DNA of 64,000 nucleotides from Ruminiclostridium hungatei (GCF_002051585.1 NZ_MZGX01000009.1:99599-163598); one strand, 5' to 3'. Shown: positions 9,067 to 17,961, counted from the stretch's first letter. The notes: a model not told the origin generated them from the sequence alone. A program made the numbers and translations.

Positions 9067-10347
9067 TCAAAGGACTTTTCTGATTTTGAATACGTTGCTC
9101 AGAACCAGCCAATTCTGCGGAAAGTAATTCATTATGGTCCAGTAGCTGACACCCCCCAGCCCATACTCATTTACCAGTGACAATTTGGCAAATATGCTTC
9201 TGGCATCCTCAAACCAAACCACATGCTGTTTGCCGCTGTCATCATAGTAATAGAAGAAAGGAGCCTGGGAAACCATATCGTACTGGATTACCGCACCTCT
9301 TCTCCAGGCCAGGTCTACCGCTCCGGTATTGGTGACAGTTCTGGCCGCCGTTCCCTGCTGATGGGGAATGGTCCAGTCATAGCCGTAATTTGACATGCCC
9401 ATAAATATTTTTTCCCTGGGAATGGCAGTCACCGCATAGTTGAGCACTCTTCTTATACCGTCCACAGGCGATACTGCCATAGGCGCACTGTAGGTGAAGC
9501 CCCATTCATAGGTCATAAGGATGACATGGTCCAGCAGCGCTCCGTGAACGGGATAATCATGTGCTTCATAGAGCTTGCCTACCTGACCGGCGGAGGTCTT
9601 GGGAGCCAGTGCGCTGGTAATGGTATAGCCCAGTGGCCGCAGGGTGCTTACTATTCTCCTCAGGAAATTGTTATAGCTCTCCCTGTCATAGGGGTAGATA
9701 TATTCAAAATCTATGTCCAGCCCAAAATAATTTTTCTCTCTTAAGGTTCTTAAGACATTGTTGATCAGCGTATCCTGAACCTGCTGGTCTGTCAGTACTG
9801 CATGGCCGATGTCGCTGTTAAAGCCGCCTGTTTCCCCAAGATTGGTTATAACCATCAGGGGTGCCACTCCAGCGGCCCTGGCGGCACTTATCAAAGGCTG
9901 GTCATTGATAGTCTTAAGGCTGCCGTCCGCCCTTACCTGATAACTGAAAATACTCAGATAGGTGAGATTTGGAAGTGTTTTGTCAAGCACCTGCCGGTTT
10001 ATATTGGGAAAGGCATAGCCGTTGACTTCTATTGTGCCGAAATTGATGGTTCTGGGAGGAATGACTATTGTCTGACCCGCTGATATCTGGGATGGATTGG
10101 TTATTTGAGGATTTGCCTGCAGTATTTCGTTAACACTTATTCCGTAAGCGGAGGCAATGGAATATATGGACTGCCCCGGTGTCACCACATGATTTCTGGT
10201 TCCTTCAAGTATGACTAAAGTTTGTCCTACTACCAACTGGGTTGGATTTCTAAGCTCGTTGTCGGAAATAATTTTCTGAGGTGAAACATTATACCGGCGC
10301 GCTATGCTGTATATACTTTCACCCCGGCGAACTACATGTATTCTCAA
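9067..10347 (-). CDS. LysM-GH18 spore cortex-lytic enzyme (SleL/YaaH-like)
   Basis: About 426 residues: two N-terminal LysM peptidoglycan-binding repeats (roughly 2-45 and 52-96) followed by a glycoside hydrolase family 18 barrel. The catalytic motif is LDIDFEYI, Glu being the proton donor. This is the domain order of SleL/YaaH N-acetylglucosaminidases, which digest cortex fragments during germination. I prefer the TTG start at 10347: it gives MRIHVVRRGES, the usual family N-terminus, and lies about 10 bases after AGGAAAG; a GTG at 10356 lies too close to the same site. A sporulation-type promoter can be read upstream. Confidence 0.85.
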   Translation of the reverse strand: MRIHVVRRGESIYSIARRYNVSPQKIISDNELRNPTQLVVGQTLVILEGTRNHVVTPGQSIYSIASAYGISVNEILQANPQITNPSQISAGQTIVIPPRTINFGTIEVNGYAFPNINRQVLDKTLPNLTYLSIFSYQVRADGSLKTINDQPLISAARAAGVAPLMVITNLGETGGFNSDIGHAVLTDQQVQDTLINNVLRTLREKNYFGLDIDFEYIYPYDRESYNNFLRRIVSTLRPLGYTITSALAPKTSAGQVGKLYEAHDYPVHGALLDHVILMTYEWGFTYSAPMAVSPVDGIRRVLNYAVTAIPREKIFMGMSNYGYDWTIPHQQGTAARTVTNTGAVDLAWRRGAVIQYDMVSQAPFFYYYDDSGKQHVVWFEDARSIFAKLSLVNEYGLGGVSYWTIMNYFPQNWLVLSNVFKIRKVL

Positions 10348-10404
10348 ACATATCACTCTTTCCTATTTTCTATGGTTTTGCACCACAAGTGCAATATCCC
10401 CATA

Positions 10405-10432
10405 TAGTATATGAAGGTTTACCATAATAGGT
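10405..10432 (-). promoter_or_regulatory. Possible sigma-E/K sporulation promoter
   Basis: On the minus strand CATATACTA fits the mother-cell -10 pattern CATANNNTA, and an AC dinucleotide (10432-10431) lies 17 bases upstream as expected for sigma-K. It is correctly placed for the cortex-lytic enzyme gene. Such short motifs occur by chance, so confidence is moderate. Confidence 0.4.
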
Positions 10433-10507
10433 TACGACTGTGCGGCTGGATTTATTTTACTTTTTGCTTTGTCAGAAATGGCCATATATTCTGTTTCCAG
10501 GACGCAA

Positions 10508-10611
10508 GTACAACTCCACTCAATGGCAGCATAATAAAAAGCTTGCTGAAATTTGTAAGCGGTACTATTTCAAGTAAGCTTTTATATGCTAACCATTGAG
10601 CGGAGTTTGTA
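10508..10611. repeat. Palindromic MITE-like element
   Basis: Left arm 10508-10552 and right arm 10566-10611 pair along about 45 bases with few mismatches; the ends are GTACAACTCCACTCAATGG and CCATTGAGCGGAGTTTGTAC. It lies between the divergently oriented cortex-lytic enzyme promoter and the 3' end of the hydrogenase-like gene. The interior shares a motif (AGCTTACTTGAAATA on the minus strand) with repeats near 12.2 and 61.9 kb. Confidence 0.7.
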
Positions 10612-10666
10612 CGAAAGCACTGGAAACCCAATAATAATCGTTTACTGCCAAAGTAAAAGTGAAATA

Positions 10667-11917
10667 CTAGAATTCTCGAGTGAAGATGTCGCTTCGCTCC
10701 AGCAGGCTTTCTATTGTGTCAAAACCCAGCCGGTGCAGCAGCTCAATAACATACGGATTGTCTATGGGAGTGGAATATGCCGCCTGATTTCCGTAGGCCA
10801 CAACATTTTTCCTTCCCTCTTCCCGATTGAGTATGGCCTTCGGGCCTCCCACACATCCACCGGTGCAGCCCATTCCCTCTATAAAATTGGCCGCTGTACG
10901 CCCCTCTTTCAGGGCTGCAAGCATCTCCTTACAGGCCGGCATACCGTCAGCCTGTATAGCCTTGACCCGTATAGCCCTGTGGGGGTTCAGCCTCTCCACC
11001 GTAGCCTGAACCGCTTCGCTGACTCCGCCGGTTCTGGCATATATCCTGCCTGCCCTTGAGGAATGATCTCTGGAATCCTCCTCCATCTGCGCCGGATCAA
11101 TTCCGGCTGCTTCAAATATATCCTGAACCTCCTGAAAGGTAAGGACATAGTCAACTGCGTCAGCTATGTCCTTTTCCCGGGCTTCAGCCTTCTTTGCAAT
11201 ACAGGGCCCGATAAATACCGTTATGGCATTCTCCTCCAAAAGCTTGATGGAACGCCCGCAAGCTACCATGGGCGAGACTGAGCCAGGAACATGGGGTACA
11301 TACTGGCTGTAAATCCTTCTTATCATGGCTATCCACATGGGGCAGCAGCAGCTTGTAAGCAAAAAGTCCTTTTCATCATGAATTTTACGGTCAAATTCAA
11401 GGGCTTCCTTTAAGGTGAGAATATCGGCAAAAAGGGCCACCTCCAGCATTCCGGCAAAGCCAAGCCTTTTAAAGGCACTTCTGAGTTTCCCCGGCGTTAC
11501 CTTGTCACTGAACTGGCTGATAAAGGCCGGAGCTATCATTGCATATACAGGCCCTTCCGAGTTATTGACAGCATTCAGGACCGGCAGAATATCCCTGCTC
11601 CCTACGAGTTTTTCGGCCTTGCACCTGTCAATACAGCCTGAGCAGCCTACACACTTTTCAATATCAATTGATATGTTTCCTTCTTCATCTTTTCCAATGG
11701 CATCAAAAAGACATTTCGTCGGACAGTTTTTACCATCCCCATCACAGCAGTCACACTTGCCGAAGCGCCATACAGGACCATAATCCTTTGGGCGCAGCAA
11801 ACAATCCAGTTGATGCGGATCAAAATCCAGCTTCCGTATTTCTTCTACCTCTTCTGCTACCCTGTTCTGAACAGCAGCCTTAACCAAACGGTCATATAAC
11901 TCATTAAAGGTTTGCAT
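10667..11917 (-). CDS. [FeFe]-hydrogenase-like ferredoxin protein with altered H-cluster motifs
   Basis: A 416-residue cytoplasmic protein related to the large subunit of [FeFe] hydrogenases. The N-terminus holds Cys-rich ferredoxin motifs (CDCCDGDGKNC..C and CVGCSGCIDRC, about 55-100). The H-cluster domain has L1 TSCCCPMW (188-195, one Cys more than the usual TSCCPxW), L2 GPCIAKKAE (Cys239) and L3 EGMGCTGGCVGG (Cys351 and Cys355). All four cluster ligands are present, so it can bind an H-cluster or a 4Fe-4S replacement; GPC instead of MPC is typical of the poorly studied group B/ancillary hydrogenases. I chose ATG at 11917 because AAAGGAG lies 6 bases upstream. It is monocistronic, with no maturases nearby. 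Catalysis versus sensing cannot be decided here. Confidence 0.85.
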   Translation of the reverse strand: MQTFNELYDRLVKAAVQNRVAEEVEEIRKLDFDPHQLDCLLRPKDYGPVWRFGKCDCCDGDGKNCPTKCLFDAIGKDEEGNISIDIEKCVGCSGCIDRCKAEKLVGSRDILPVLNAVNNSEGPVYAMIAPAFISQFSDKVTPGKLRSAFKRLGFAGMLEVALFADILTLKEALEFDRKIHDEKDFLLTSCCCPMWIAMIRRIYSQYVPHVPGSVSPMVACGRSIKLLEENAITVFIGPCIAKKAEAREKDIADAVDYVLTFQEVQDIFEAAGIDPAQMEEDSRDHSSRAGRIYARTGGVSEAVQATVERLNPHRAIRVKAIQADGMPACKEMLAALKEGRTAANFIEGMGCTGGCVGGPKAILNREEGRKNVVAYGNQAAYSTPIDNPYVIELLHRLGFDTIESLLERSDIFTREF

Positions 11918-12162
11918 GGTCAACTCCTTTTGACGGTGTTTTAGAACTTCTTATTTGTGTAACCATTACCTGAGGTTTTTATGGAAGTGTCGGTTAATAA
12001 TATAAATTTATTATATGCAAAATTATTATTAAAATAATCGGCACTGGAAATTACTTTAACGCATTGTGCTAATCCCAATTCCGGCTGCATGACTGAAAAA
12101 GCATATTGCAATATAACGCTGTTGCAAAACTAGTAACAAATGCAACATATGTGAAATTCAAA

Positions 12163-12422
12163 TTAACCTGTTGTGCTAGTTAAGGATGTATACGAGTAGA
12201 AAACAGCTTATAGACTGTTCCCTCCCGGACGAACTTTAAGAAATGCTTGTATATAACACTTTTGCTTGAAATAGTACGACTTACAACATGCTTTTTCAGC
12301 AGTCGCAGCATGCTGTAAGCCTACAATTTCAGCAAAAGCTTTTAATCATACCACGCATTTCTCTAAAGTCGTCCTCGCGTGGACAGTCTCTATCAACTTT
12401 ATTCATGTTCACCACAGGTTAA
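12163..12422. mobile_element. 260-bp MITE with 13-bp terminal inverted repeats
   Basis: Begins TTAACCTGTTGTG and ends CACCACAGGTTAA (12 of 13 match inverted). The two halves are inverted copies of one another along most of their length, so the element folds into one long hairpin. It encodes no protein. A half copy (23635) and a 65-bp copy (35751) occur in this window. It occupies most of the gap between the hydrogenase-like gene's upstream region and the aldo/keto reductase 3' end. Confidence 0.8.
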
Positions 12423-12429
12423 TTTATTG

Positions 12430-13539
12430 TCAGTATATATCTTTCGCCGCAAGTTTATAATCTGCAATGGATAGCTTTCTGATTATATCTATACCATATG
12501 GGCAGTCTGGCATACACCTACCGCATTTGGTGCACTTATCGGCCTTTATGTCAAGCGCCTTATACCTATCCATAGCCAGCTTACTGTTTCCAAACCAGAA
12601 ACGGAGCCGTTCCTTAAGGGAATATTCCGCTGCATTTGTGATAACGCCGTCTGCCATCTGTCTATCGAAATAGCCTTCATATTTGAAAATTTCCTGAAGT
12701 GGTATTCCCTCAGGGCAGCAGCATTTTCCGCACTGTCTGCAAACATAGCTGCCCAGCTCGGGGGCTTCAGCATACAACCGTTCCATTTCCACTTCCGACA
12801 TAGGGACAAACTTTCCGGCAAATTCCAAATCAAGCTCCAGCATTTCACGATTATTTATTCCTGCGACTATTACTGACGCCGGCTGGGTAAATGCGTATCT
12901 GAAGGCAGGCTGTACAGACTTCCACAGCAAGCCGTCCCCTATGGGCTTCATAAGAATAATGGCGGTTTGCTTATTAAGTGCCAAAGGGATTAACTCCTCC
13001 TCGATTTCGGGGAAGTTGAACCTGTCATAATAATTTATGGTAGTCATTACAGCGTCAAAGTCATATTCCTTCAGAGCCCGGATCAGCACATGGGGTTGTC
13101 CATGCATGGAAATACCAATATGCTTTATCTTCCCCTCCTGCTTTGCCTGTAAAGCTCCCTCCAAAGCACCTTCCGCCCCAAGTATGGTGTCCAGTTCCTC
13201 CATTGTGCCAACAGCATGCATTATAAAGAGATCTATATAATCCGTTCTGAGATTTGCCAGGCTCCTGTCAAGTGATTCCAGGCATTTTACCTTGGTCCTT
13301 TCTGCGGTTTTGGTCGCAAGTACGAATTCCTTTCGCCTATGTGCCACCGACTGGCCGATTTTGCGCTCCGATTCACCGTCACCGTAGCCGGCCGCAGTTT
13401 CTATGTAGTTCCCTCCCGCATCAAGATACCTGTTCAGAAGGCATTTTGCTTCTGACAAAGGTATTTCCAGCAGGTGAAATCCTCCGAAGCCGAGAATTGA
13501 TGTTTCAAGCCCTGTTCTGCCAAATTTTCTTTTTTCCAT
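12430..13539 (-). CDS. Aldo/keto reductase with C-terminal 4Fe-4S ferredoxin domain
   Basis: A 369-residue fusion of an aldo/keto reductase barrel (residues 1-270; conserved YIETAAGYGDGESE, LATKT and LFIMHAVG) with a ferredoxin-like tail. The tail holds a first Cys group CRQCGKCCCP near 280 and a second, CTKCGRCMPDCP, near 345. Such proteins are common in clostridia and are thought to reduce an unknown carbonyl using NAD(P)H and/or ferredoxin. ATG at 13539 is preferred over the upstream GTG because GAGGTG lies 9 bases before it. It lies 80 bases after fmnB, in the same direction, and could be read through from the electron-transfer operon, but its connection to it is unproven. Confidence 0.88.
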   Translation of the reverse strand: MEKRKFGRTGLETSILGFGGFHLLEIPLSEAKCLLNRYLDAGGNYIETAAGYGDGESERKIGQSVAHRRKEFVLATKTAERTKVKCLESLDRSLANLRTDYIDLFIMHAVGTMEELDTILGAEGALEGALQAKQEGKIKHIGISMHGQPHVLIRALKEYDFDAVMTTINYYDRFNFPEIEEELIPLALNKQTAIILMKPIGDGLLWKSVQPAFRYAFTQPASVIVAGINNREMLELDLEFAGKFVPMSEVEMERLYAEAPELGSYVCRQCGKCCCPEGIPLQEIFKYEGYFDRQMADGVITNAAEYSLKERLRFWFGNSKLAMDRYKALDIKADKCTKCGRCMPDCPYGIDIIRKLSIADYKLAAKDIY

Positions 13540-13632
13540 TATTGCCAACACCTCTTGTTTATTATTTTCAAATCAAAATTGCATTCTGAAAACCAGTTTG
13601 AAAGGGCCCACATCTTTTTTACAGGCCAAAAC

Positions 13633-14679
13633 TTATTTTTTCAGGTACTTCTGAAACCCGTCGCTATACTTTATGGAGCCATCCTTTAAAACCCACATTG
13701 CCTCTGCGCCAGGTGCTGCATTTATATATTCAAGAGCTTTGTCAAAAGGAAGAATGAAGGCCGCCTTGGCCATGGCGTCTGCCACACCCGAATCCTTGCA
13801 CAGTATGGTTACCTGTAAAAAATTATCGGCGGGAAACAGGCTGTCAGGGTCAATGATATGGTGATACCTCTTTCCGGCAACTGTGTAGAACCTTTCATAA
13901 ACACCGCTGGATACCAGTGACATTTCATTCAGATTGACTATGTTCAGGGTTTTCTTATCACTTTCCTTATCCGGGTTCTGAACTCCTACGTTCCAGAATT
14001 CCTCCCCGTTGCCTTTCCCGCCTATTGCCCGGACATTCCCGCCTACACTTATCAGTCCCGATGTAAACCCGTTTTTTTCAGCGTTCAGGCAAACCTGCTC
14101 AGTAGCATAGCCTTTTCCAACACCGCCCACATCCAGACTCATCCTGGGGTCCTCCAGAAAAACCGTAGAATTTGCCTCATCCACTATTACTTTATTTATA
14201 TCAGTGTGTTTGTTTGCCTCCTTAAGTTCCTCCATACCAGGCAAGGTAGCATCGGCTTCATCCTCAATGCCTTCCTCCCTGTGCTTATGCCATATTTTAA
14301 GAACTGCCCCCAGCGCCACATTCAGTTTGCCGTCTGTATCTTTATGCCACTTCTTTGCAAAAAGAAGCAGGTCAATTATTTTCTTATCCACTTTGACAGG
14401 TTTGATGCCTGCATTGTCGTTTATGGTTTTGATGTTGTTAATTCCGGGATAATCGTTGTATATGTCATACAACTGATGGTACTCCTTGAGAGTATCGTAA
14501 ATCATCTGGGATTGCTTCGTAAATTCCTCTTTACTGTCGGTATATGCCACAATCTGGGTGACAGTATCAAAGAGTTCAAGAAACTCAGCCTCGTACCTCT
14601 TTTTTTCAGGAGCTCCGCAGGCCGTCACATTCACAGCAAATGCCAGCAATAAAATTATGGCAGTCAGTTTTTTTAACAT
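13633..14679 (-). CDS. fmnB: FAD:protein FMN transferase (ApbE/FmnB lipoprotein)
   Basis: A 348-residue ApbE-family enzyme. Outside the membrane it moves FMN from FAD onto a Thr or Ser of acceptor proteins, in a Mg-dependent reaction. The signal peptide ends in a lipobox with Cys21 (VTAC), so it is a surface lipoprotein. Family motifs are ELFDTVTQI near 35, SLDVGGVGKGYATEQV in the middle and HHIIDP later. It lies downstream of the FMN-binding lipoprotein (its likely substrate) in the extracellular electron-transfer cluster, matching FmnB of Listeria. The 197-base gap before it contains a stable RNA structure, so its expression may be set separately. Confidence 0.92.
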   Translation of the reverse strand: MLKKLTAIILLLAFAVNVTACGAPEKKRYEAEFLELFDTVTQIVAYTDSKEEFTKQSQMIYDTLKEYHQLYDIYNDYPGINNIKTINDNAGIKPVKVDKKIIDLLLFAKKWHKDTDGKLNVALGAVLKIWHKHREEGIEDEADATLPGMEELKEANKHTDINKVIVDEANSTVFLEDPRMSLDVGGVGKGYATEQVCLNAEKNGFTSGLISVGGNVRAIGGKGNGEEFWNVGVQNPDKESDKKTLNIVNLNEMSLVSSGVYERFYTVAGKRYHHIIDPDSLFPADNFLQVTILCKDSGVADAMAKAAFILPFDKALEYINAAPGAEAMWVLKDGSIKYSDGFQKYLKK

Positions 14680-14719
14680 TTGTCACCTCAATAGGGCTGT
14701 ATAATAGTTTAATTGGCAA

Positions 14720-14827
14720 TGGCCCATCATACGCTTTTTACCGCCGCCGACACTCAGGCTTCCGCCCCATGTACCCTTAAACCCTACATGGTGCAGGTTA
14801 TCCGATAAAAACACCTATGATGAGCCA
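14720..14827 (-). other. Structured leader between pplA and fmnB
   Basis: Outer arms TGGCCCATCATA (14720-14731) and TATGATGAGCCA (14816-14827) pair with one G-T wobble, enclosing a hairpin CCATGTA/TACATGG (14767-14791). No T-run follows, so it is not a plain terminator. I do not recognise a known riboswitch class; an RNA-processing site, an attenuator or an inserted palindromic repeat are possible. Confidence 0.45.
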
Positions 14828-14876
14828 ACTGATTCATTTTTTGCAACTTTAAACAGTTTTATTACATGCCCACTAA

Positions 14877-15965
14877 TTATTTAGCAGTTTTTGAAGCTTT
14901 TTCTATCATGCTTGTAAAATCGGTAATGTGAACTGTAACCGAACTTGTGAGATCAGCGGCTGTTGGCACGCCTTCTTCATTTATTGCTATACCTTTAACT
15001 TCATCAACTGATTTTCCAACTACATATTTTGAGAAGGCATCGGACTGTTCAGACCATTCCTTGCCTATTTTTGAAGCCTTCTTCATACCATAGCCTTCAC
15101 CCAGCTCAACCTTTGTCTGCAAGGGTGCCTTTAAGTCTGTAGTGATTTTTCCTGCCTTTGAGAAGTTAACATTTGACTGTGATGCATCTATAACGCAGCT
15201 TGTAATCTTTCCGGCAGCATCAAAGGTTGTAGCGGAGTAATTTGAGTACGCCTGGGCCAGACCGTCCTTTTCACCTGCATCAGTGGATTTTGCAATGCTT
15301 GTTACAATTGCAAGTCCCAGTTTGTCTTCAGACTTTGCGCCCAGATCCTTGGCGTTGTTAACAGCCTTTTCGATGGCAGCTACATAATCAGTTATATGTA
15401 TGGTTACTGATGTCAATAACTCTGCATCGGTTGTAACACCTTCTTCATTTACTGCTATACCCTTAATCTCCGCAACTGTCTTTCCTACAACATAAGCAGC
15501 AAAGGCATTTGCTTCTTCAAACCAGTCCTTGCCTATTTTTGAAGCCTTCTTCATTCCATAGTCATATCCAAGTTCCTGCTTTGATTTGTATTCTGCCTTC
15601 AAATCAGAAAGAATTTTTCCTTCTTTTGAAAAATTGATCTTAGTCTGTGCAGTATCTATGGCACACTTTACAATTTTTCCATCCTTGTCAACTGTAACTG
15701 CTACAGCAACGGAATCAACCTGGGCTGCTCCGTCCTTTTCACCTGCATCAGTGGATTTCGCAACTGATGAAATAACTGCAAGGCCTGTTTTTACAGCATC
15801 GGCAGCGCCTGTCTCAGTAGCCGTAGTGCTTGGCGAGGCACCTGCTTCAGTGTTGGTTGCAGTACCGGTGCTTGTGGTTGGTTCAGAAGTTGATGAAGAT
15901 CCGCAGCCTGCTATAAAAGTTACTGCGAGAACTAAAACCAATACCAGTGATAGTAATTTTTTCAT
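14877..15965 (-). CDS. pplA: Two-domain FMN-binding lipoprotein (PplA-like)
   Basis: A 362-residue surface lipoprotein: signal peptide with lipobox Cys21 (FIAGC), a Ser/Thr-rich linker (22-58), then two homologous FMN-binding domains (about 60-203 and 214-358). Each ends in a motif resembling the flavinylation site recognised by ApbE: ELLTSVT (Thr188) and DLTSSVT (Thr344); these two Thr are the likely FMN attachment points, though both motifs differ from the common SGAT form. In Listeria PplA is the terminal carrier that passes electrons from the quinone pool through the wall to iron or other acceptors. The cluster context supports the same role here. The two domains share long identical stretches, pointing to internal duplication. 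Good GGAGG upstream of the start. Confidence 0.9.
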   Translation of the reverse strand: MKKLLSLVLVLVLAVTFIAGCGSSSTSEPTTSTGTATNTEAGASPSTTATETGAADAVKTGLAVISSVAKSTDAGEKDGAAQVDSVAVAVTVDKDGKIVKCAIDTAQTKINFSKEGKILSDLKAEYKSKQELGYDYGMKKASKIGKDWFEEANAFAAYVVGKTVAEIKGIAVNEEGVTTDAELLTSVTIHITDYVAAIEKAVNNAKDLGAKSEDKLGLAIVTSIAKSTDAGEKDGLAQAYSNYSATTFDAAGKITSCVIDASQSNVNFSKAGKITTDLKAPLQTKVELGEGYGMKKASKIGKEWSEQSDAFSKYVVGKSVDEVKGIAINEEGVPTAADLTSSVTVHITDFTSMIEKASKTAK

Positions 15966-15996
15966 AGTAGTTCCTCCAAATAGATATTATATTATA

Positions 15997-16512
15997 TTAT
16001 TTATTTAAAACCAGCCTGTTGAAAGCCGGTAAAATAAATCTCAAAAGGATTGATGTTGCAATTCCGGCAATTACGCCCGAAATCAGCAGTACGGGAAGGT
16101 ATACCCAGAGATATATGTTGGTGTATATAAGTGATACGACTATAAACTGACCCACATTATGGGTTATTGAACCAAATATGCTCAGCGCAAGATAAGATAT
16201 CCTGTCTTTAAAAACAAATATGAGCAGGGACATGACCAGAACTGACAGGACGCCGCCGCTTAAGCTCAGAAGTCCGGCTATGGGGCCTCTGGTCATGGCC
16301 ACAAACAAGCCCTTCAGTACTGCTATGGCAAAGGCCGGCTTCTTTTTAAGGAAGAACAGCGCATACATTACCGCTATATTTGAAAGCCCCAGCTTCACTC
16401 CCGGAACGGGTATCAGCAAGCTCACAGAGGGCAGCGAATTTTCAACTATGGAAAGTACCAAAGCAACAGCAAAAAGCAGGGCTGTTAAAACTAAAAGTTT
16501 TGTTTTGCTCAT
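15997..16512 (-). CDS. eetB: Gx transporter / heptaprenyl diphosphate synthase component I-like protein (EetB)
   Basis: A 171-residue integral membrane protein with five to six helices, of the Gx transporter family that is often mislabelled heptaprenyl diphosphate synthase component I and resembles ECF S-components. The conserved PGVKLGLSNIAV motif is near residues 37-48 and a Gly-rich helix follows near 80-95. In FLEET loci this gene (eetB) always accompanies eetA; both are needed for electron transfer, with unclear molecular role. It begins 10 bases after eetA. Assignment of the family is firm; transport activity is not shown. Confidence 0.88.
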   Translation of the reverse strand: MSKTKLLVLTALLFAVALVLSIVENSLPSVSLLIPVPGVKLGLSNIAVMYALFFLKKKPAFAIAVLKGLFVAMTRGPIAGLLSLSGGVLSVLVMSLLIFVFKDRISYLALSIFGSITHNVGQFIVVSLIYTNIYLWVYLPVLLISGVIAGIATSILLRFILPAFNRLVLNK

Positions 16513-16522
16513 TATACCGACC

Positions 16523-16909
16523 TCATCCTATCATATCAATATCCTGGTTGTTACGGCCGTTTTGCGGAACAATCTTAAGAAAAATCTCATTTGGCAGGCA
16601 GGCCGCTGTCTGTCCTACCGTGTGCAGCCTGCCTGTCTTGACACAAATCTTGTCGGGACAGTCGGAGCTTTCAAATCGTATACTTCCGTCAGGCTCCAGA
16701 TGAAAGACAACATTTTTGTTCTGAGGAATGGAAAAATGAATATCCTTTCCCTTTGTCAGCTCAACAGTCTTTACAAGCCTGGATTTATAGTATATCTCAG
16801 CCTTGGCAGGTTGCGCCGCAAAAATATACCTGTACAAAAGCATTGATGATATACCAACAAATAAAATTGTTAAAACAAGCACGATGTCACTTTTCTTAAA
16901 AAACTTCAT
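16523..16909 (-). CDS. eetA: NusG domain II-containing membrane-anchored protein (EetA)
   Basis: 128 residues: one N-terminal membrane helix (about 9-31) and an extracytoplasmic NusG-II-like beta domain. The conserved cysteines lie in SSDCPDKICVKTG and AACLPNEI, as in the family. In Listeria and lactic acid bacteria this protein is EetA of the FLEET cluster. It is not a transcription factor despite the domain name. The start has GAGGAG 7 bases upstream. It sits 10 bases before eetB and about 130 bases after dmkA. Confidence 0.88.
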   Translation of the reverse strand: MKFFKKSDIVLVLTILFVGISSMLLYRYIFAAQPAKAEIYYKSRLVKTVELTKGKDIHFSIPQNKNVVFHLEPDGSIRFESSDCPDKICVKTGRLHTVGQTAACLPNEIFLKIVPQNGRNNQDIDMIG

Positions 16910-17041
16910 GTTTACTCCTCGGCTGGCAGGCAGGTTATGCCGCCAAAATAAGCTTGAATCAGGACCGGAGGTATGCGAACGGCAATGGCTAATTATGGTG
17001 TTAATTATTTAACTAATCTGCCCTTAAAAAATTCTATGGTT

Positions 17042-17944
17042 TTACAATAATCCGGATATAAAAATCACCAGCGTAATGGATGCCATAATAATCACATAGT
17101 TTTTTATTGAACAAATAAAGGTTTTTTCCTTATCCTGCAATTTAAAAAACGTATTTATATTTTTCTGAACAAATATCAGCGTCACCAGAGCCGTCAGGCA
17201 TATGGGAGAGAGCATGCCCCCTGCAACCATGGCTATGATTGCGGCATAAGGCATATAGTACAGAGCCGCAAATAAATACAGCGCCGGCTTGTTTCCCAGA
17301 TAATACGGCAAGGTATATCTCATGACAGAAATATCTTTGTCCACGTCACAAATGTTATTGGCAAGCATGATGTTTGCGGTAGTGCAAATGGGAGCTATTG
17401 ACAGCAGTATGACAGTTATCAGGGGTATTACCTTCATTTCAAGACTTACAAGGTCCAGACCAAGCTTCAAGGTCAGATATGTTCCCTCCGGCATATTTAT
17501 ATATAATAGAAGGAATGGAATCAACAAACCGTAAAACAGGCCTGAAAATATTTCTCCCAGAGGCTGTCTTGAAATGGGTACAGGGCCAAAGGTGTAGAAC
17601 ACCCCGCATATGAAGCATACGGCACCCAGCAGCAATACTACCACATCTGTGAGATATGCCAGGTACAGTCCAAAACCGGCGGATATGAGAAACAGCACAT
17701 ATATTATCATAAGAGCCGTGCCTCTTTTAAAATCCAGGGTCTGGTGATTTGTTTTGGTATCAATATAATTGTTAATGGCAGTTGTGGTAAGATCAAATAC
17801 AAACATGGAAACAAAAAATATCAGGGTCAGTCTCCAGTTTATGGGCTTATTTAAGGAGTATATATAAGCAATCGTCATTAAAAAAGCAAAAATGCTGGTT
17901 ATCTTTGTCTTTATCTCTGTATAATTCAGAAGCTTTAAAACCAT
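17042..17944 (-). CDS. dmkA: UbiA prenyltransferase (DmkA-like)
   Basis: A 300-residue UbiA-superfamily enzyme with about eight to nine membrane helices. The two Asp-rich metal-binding motifs are visible: NNYIDTKTNHQ in the first cytoplasmic loop (near 57-67) and NNICDVDKD in the second (near 195). It would join a polyprenyl diphosphate to dihydroxynaphthoate, giving a demethylmenaquinone-type quinone. Located between eetA and the polyprenyl synthase, it corresponds to DmkA, which makes the quinone pool used by Ndh2 for extracellular electron transfer rather than for respiration. Follows dmkB by 17 bases. Confidence 0.9.
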   Translation of the reverse strand: MVLKLLNYTEIKTKITSIFAFLMTIAYIYSLNKPINWRLTLIFFVSMFVFDLTTTAINNYIDTKTNHQTLDFKRGTALMIIYVLFLISAGFGLYLAYLTDVVVLLLGAVCFICGVFYTFGPVPISRQPLGEIFSGLFYGLLIPFLLLYINMPEGTYLTLKLGLDLVSLEMKVIPLITVILLSIAPICTTANIMLANNICDVDKDISVMRYTLPYYLGNKPALYLFAALYYMPYAAIIAMVAGGMLSPICLTALVTLIFVQKNINTFFKLQDKEKTFICSIKNYVIIMASITLVIFISGLL

Positions 17945-17961
17945 TTTTCTTCACCTGTAAG

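Noticed and set aside
10586..11059. Plus-strand open frame of 157 codons over the hydrogenase 3' end
   Set aside because: It is antisense to a well-conserved gene, starts in a palindromic repeat and shows no family features.
15997..16512. Heptaprenyl diphosphate synthase component I
   Set aside because: It is an integral membrane protein with no Asp-rich motifs; the Gx transporter/EetB reading fits better.
16523..16909. NusG-type transcription factor
   Set aside because: The NusG-II-like domain is preceded by a membrane helix and lies outside the cell; context shows EetA.
16910..17041. Regulatory RNA between dmkA and eetA
   Set aside because: It shares GCCATTGCC and ATAACCTGC strings with the fmnB leader but in a different order and without a convincing fold.
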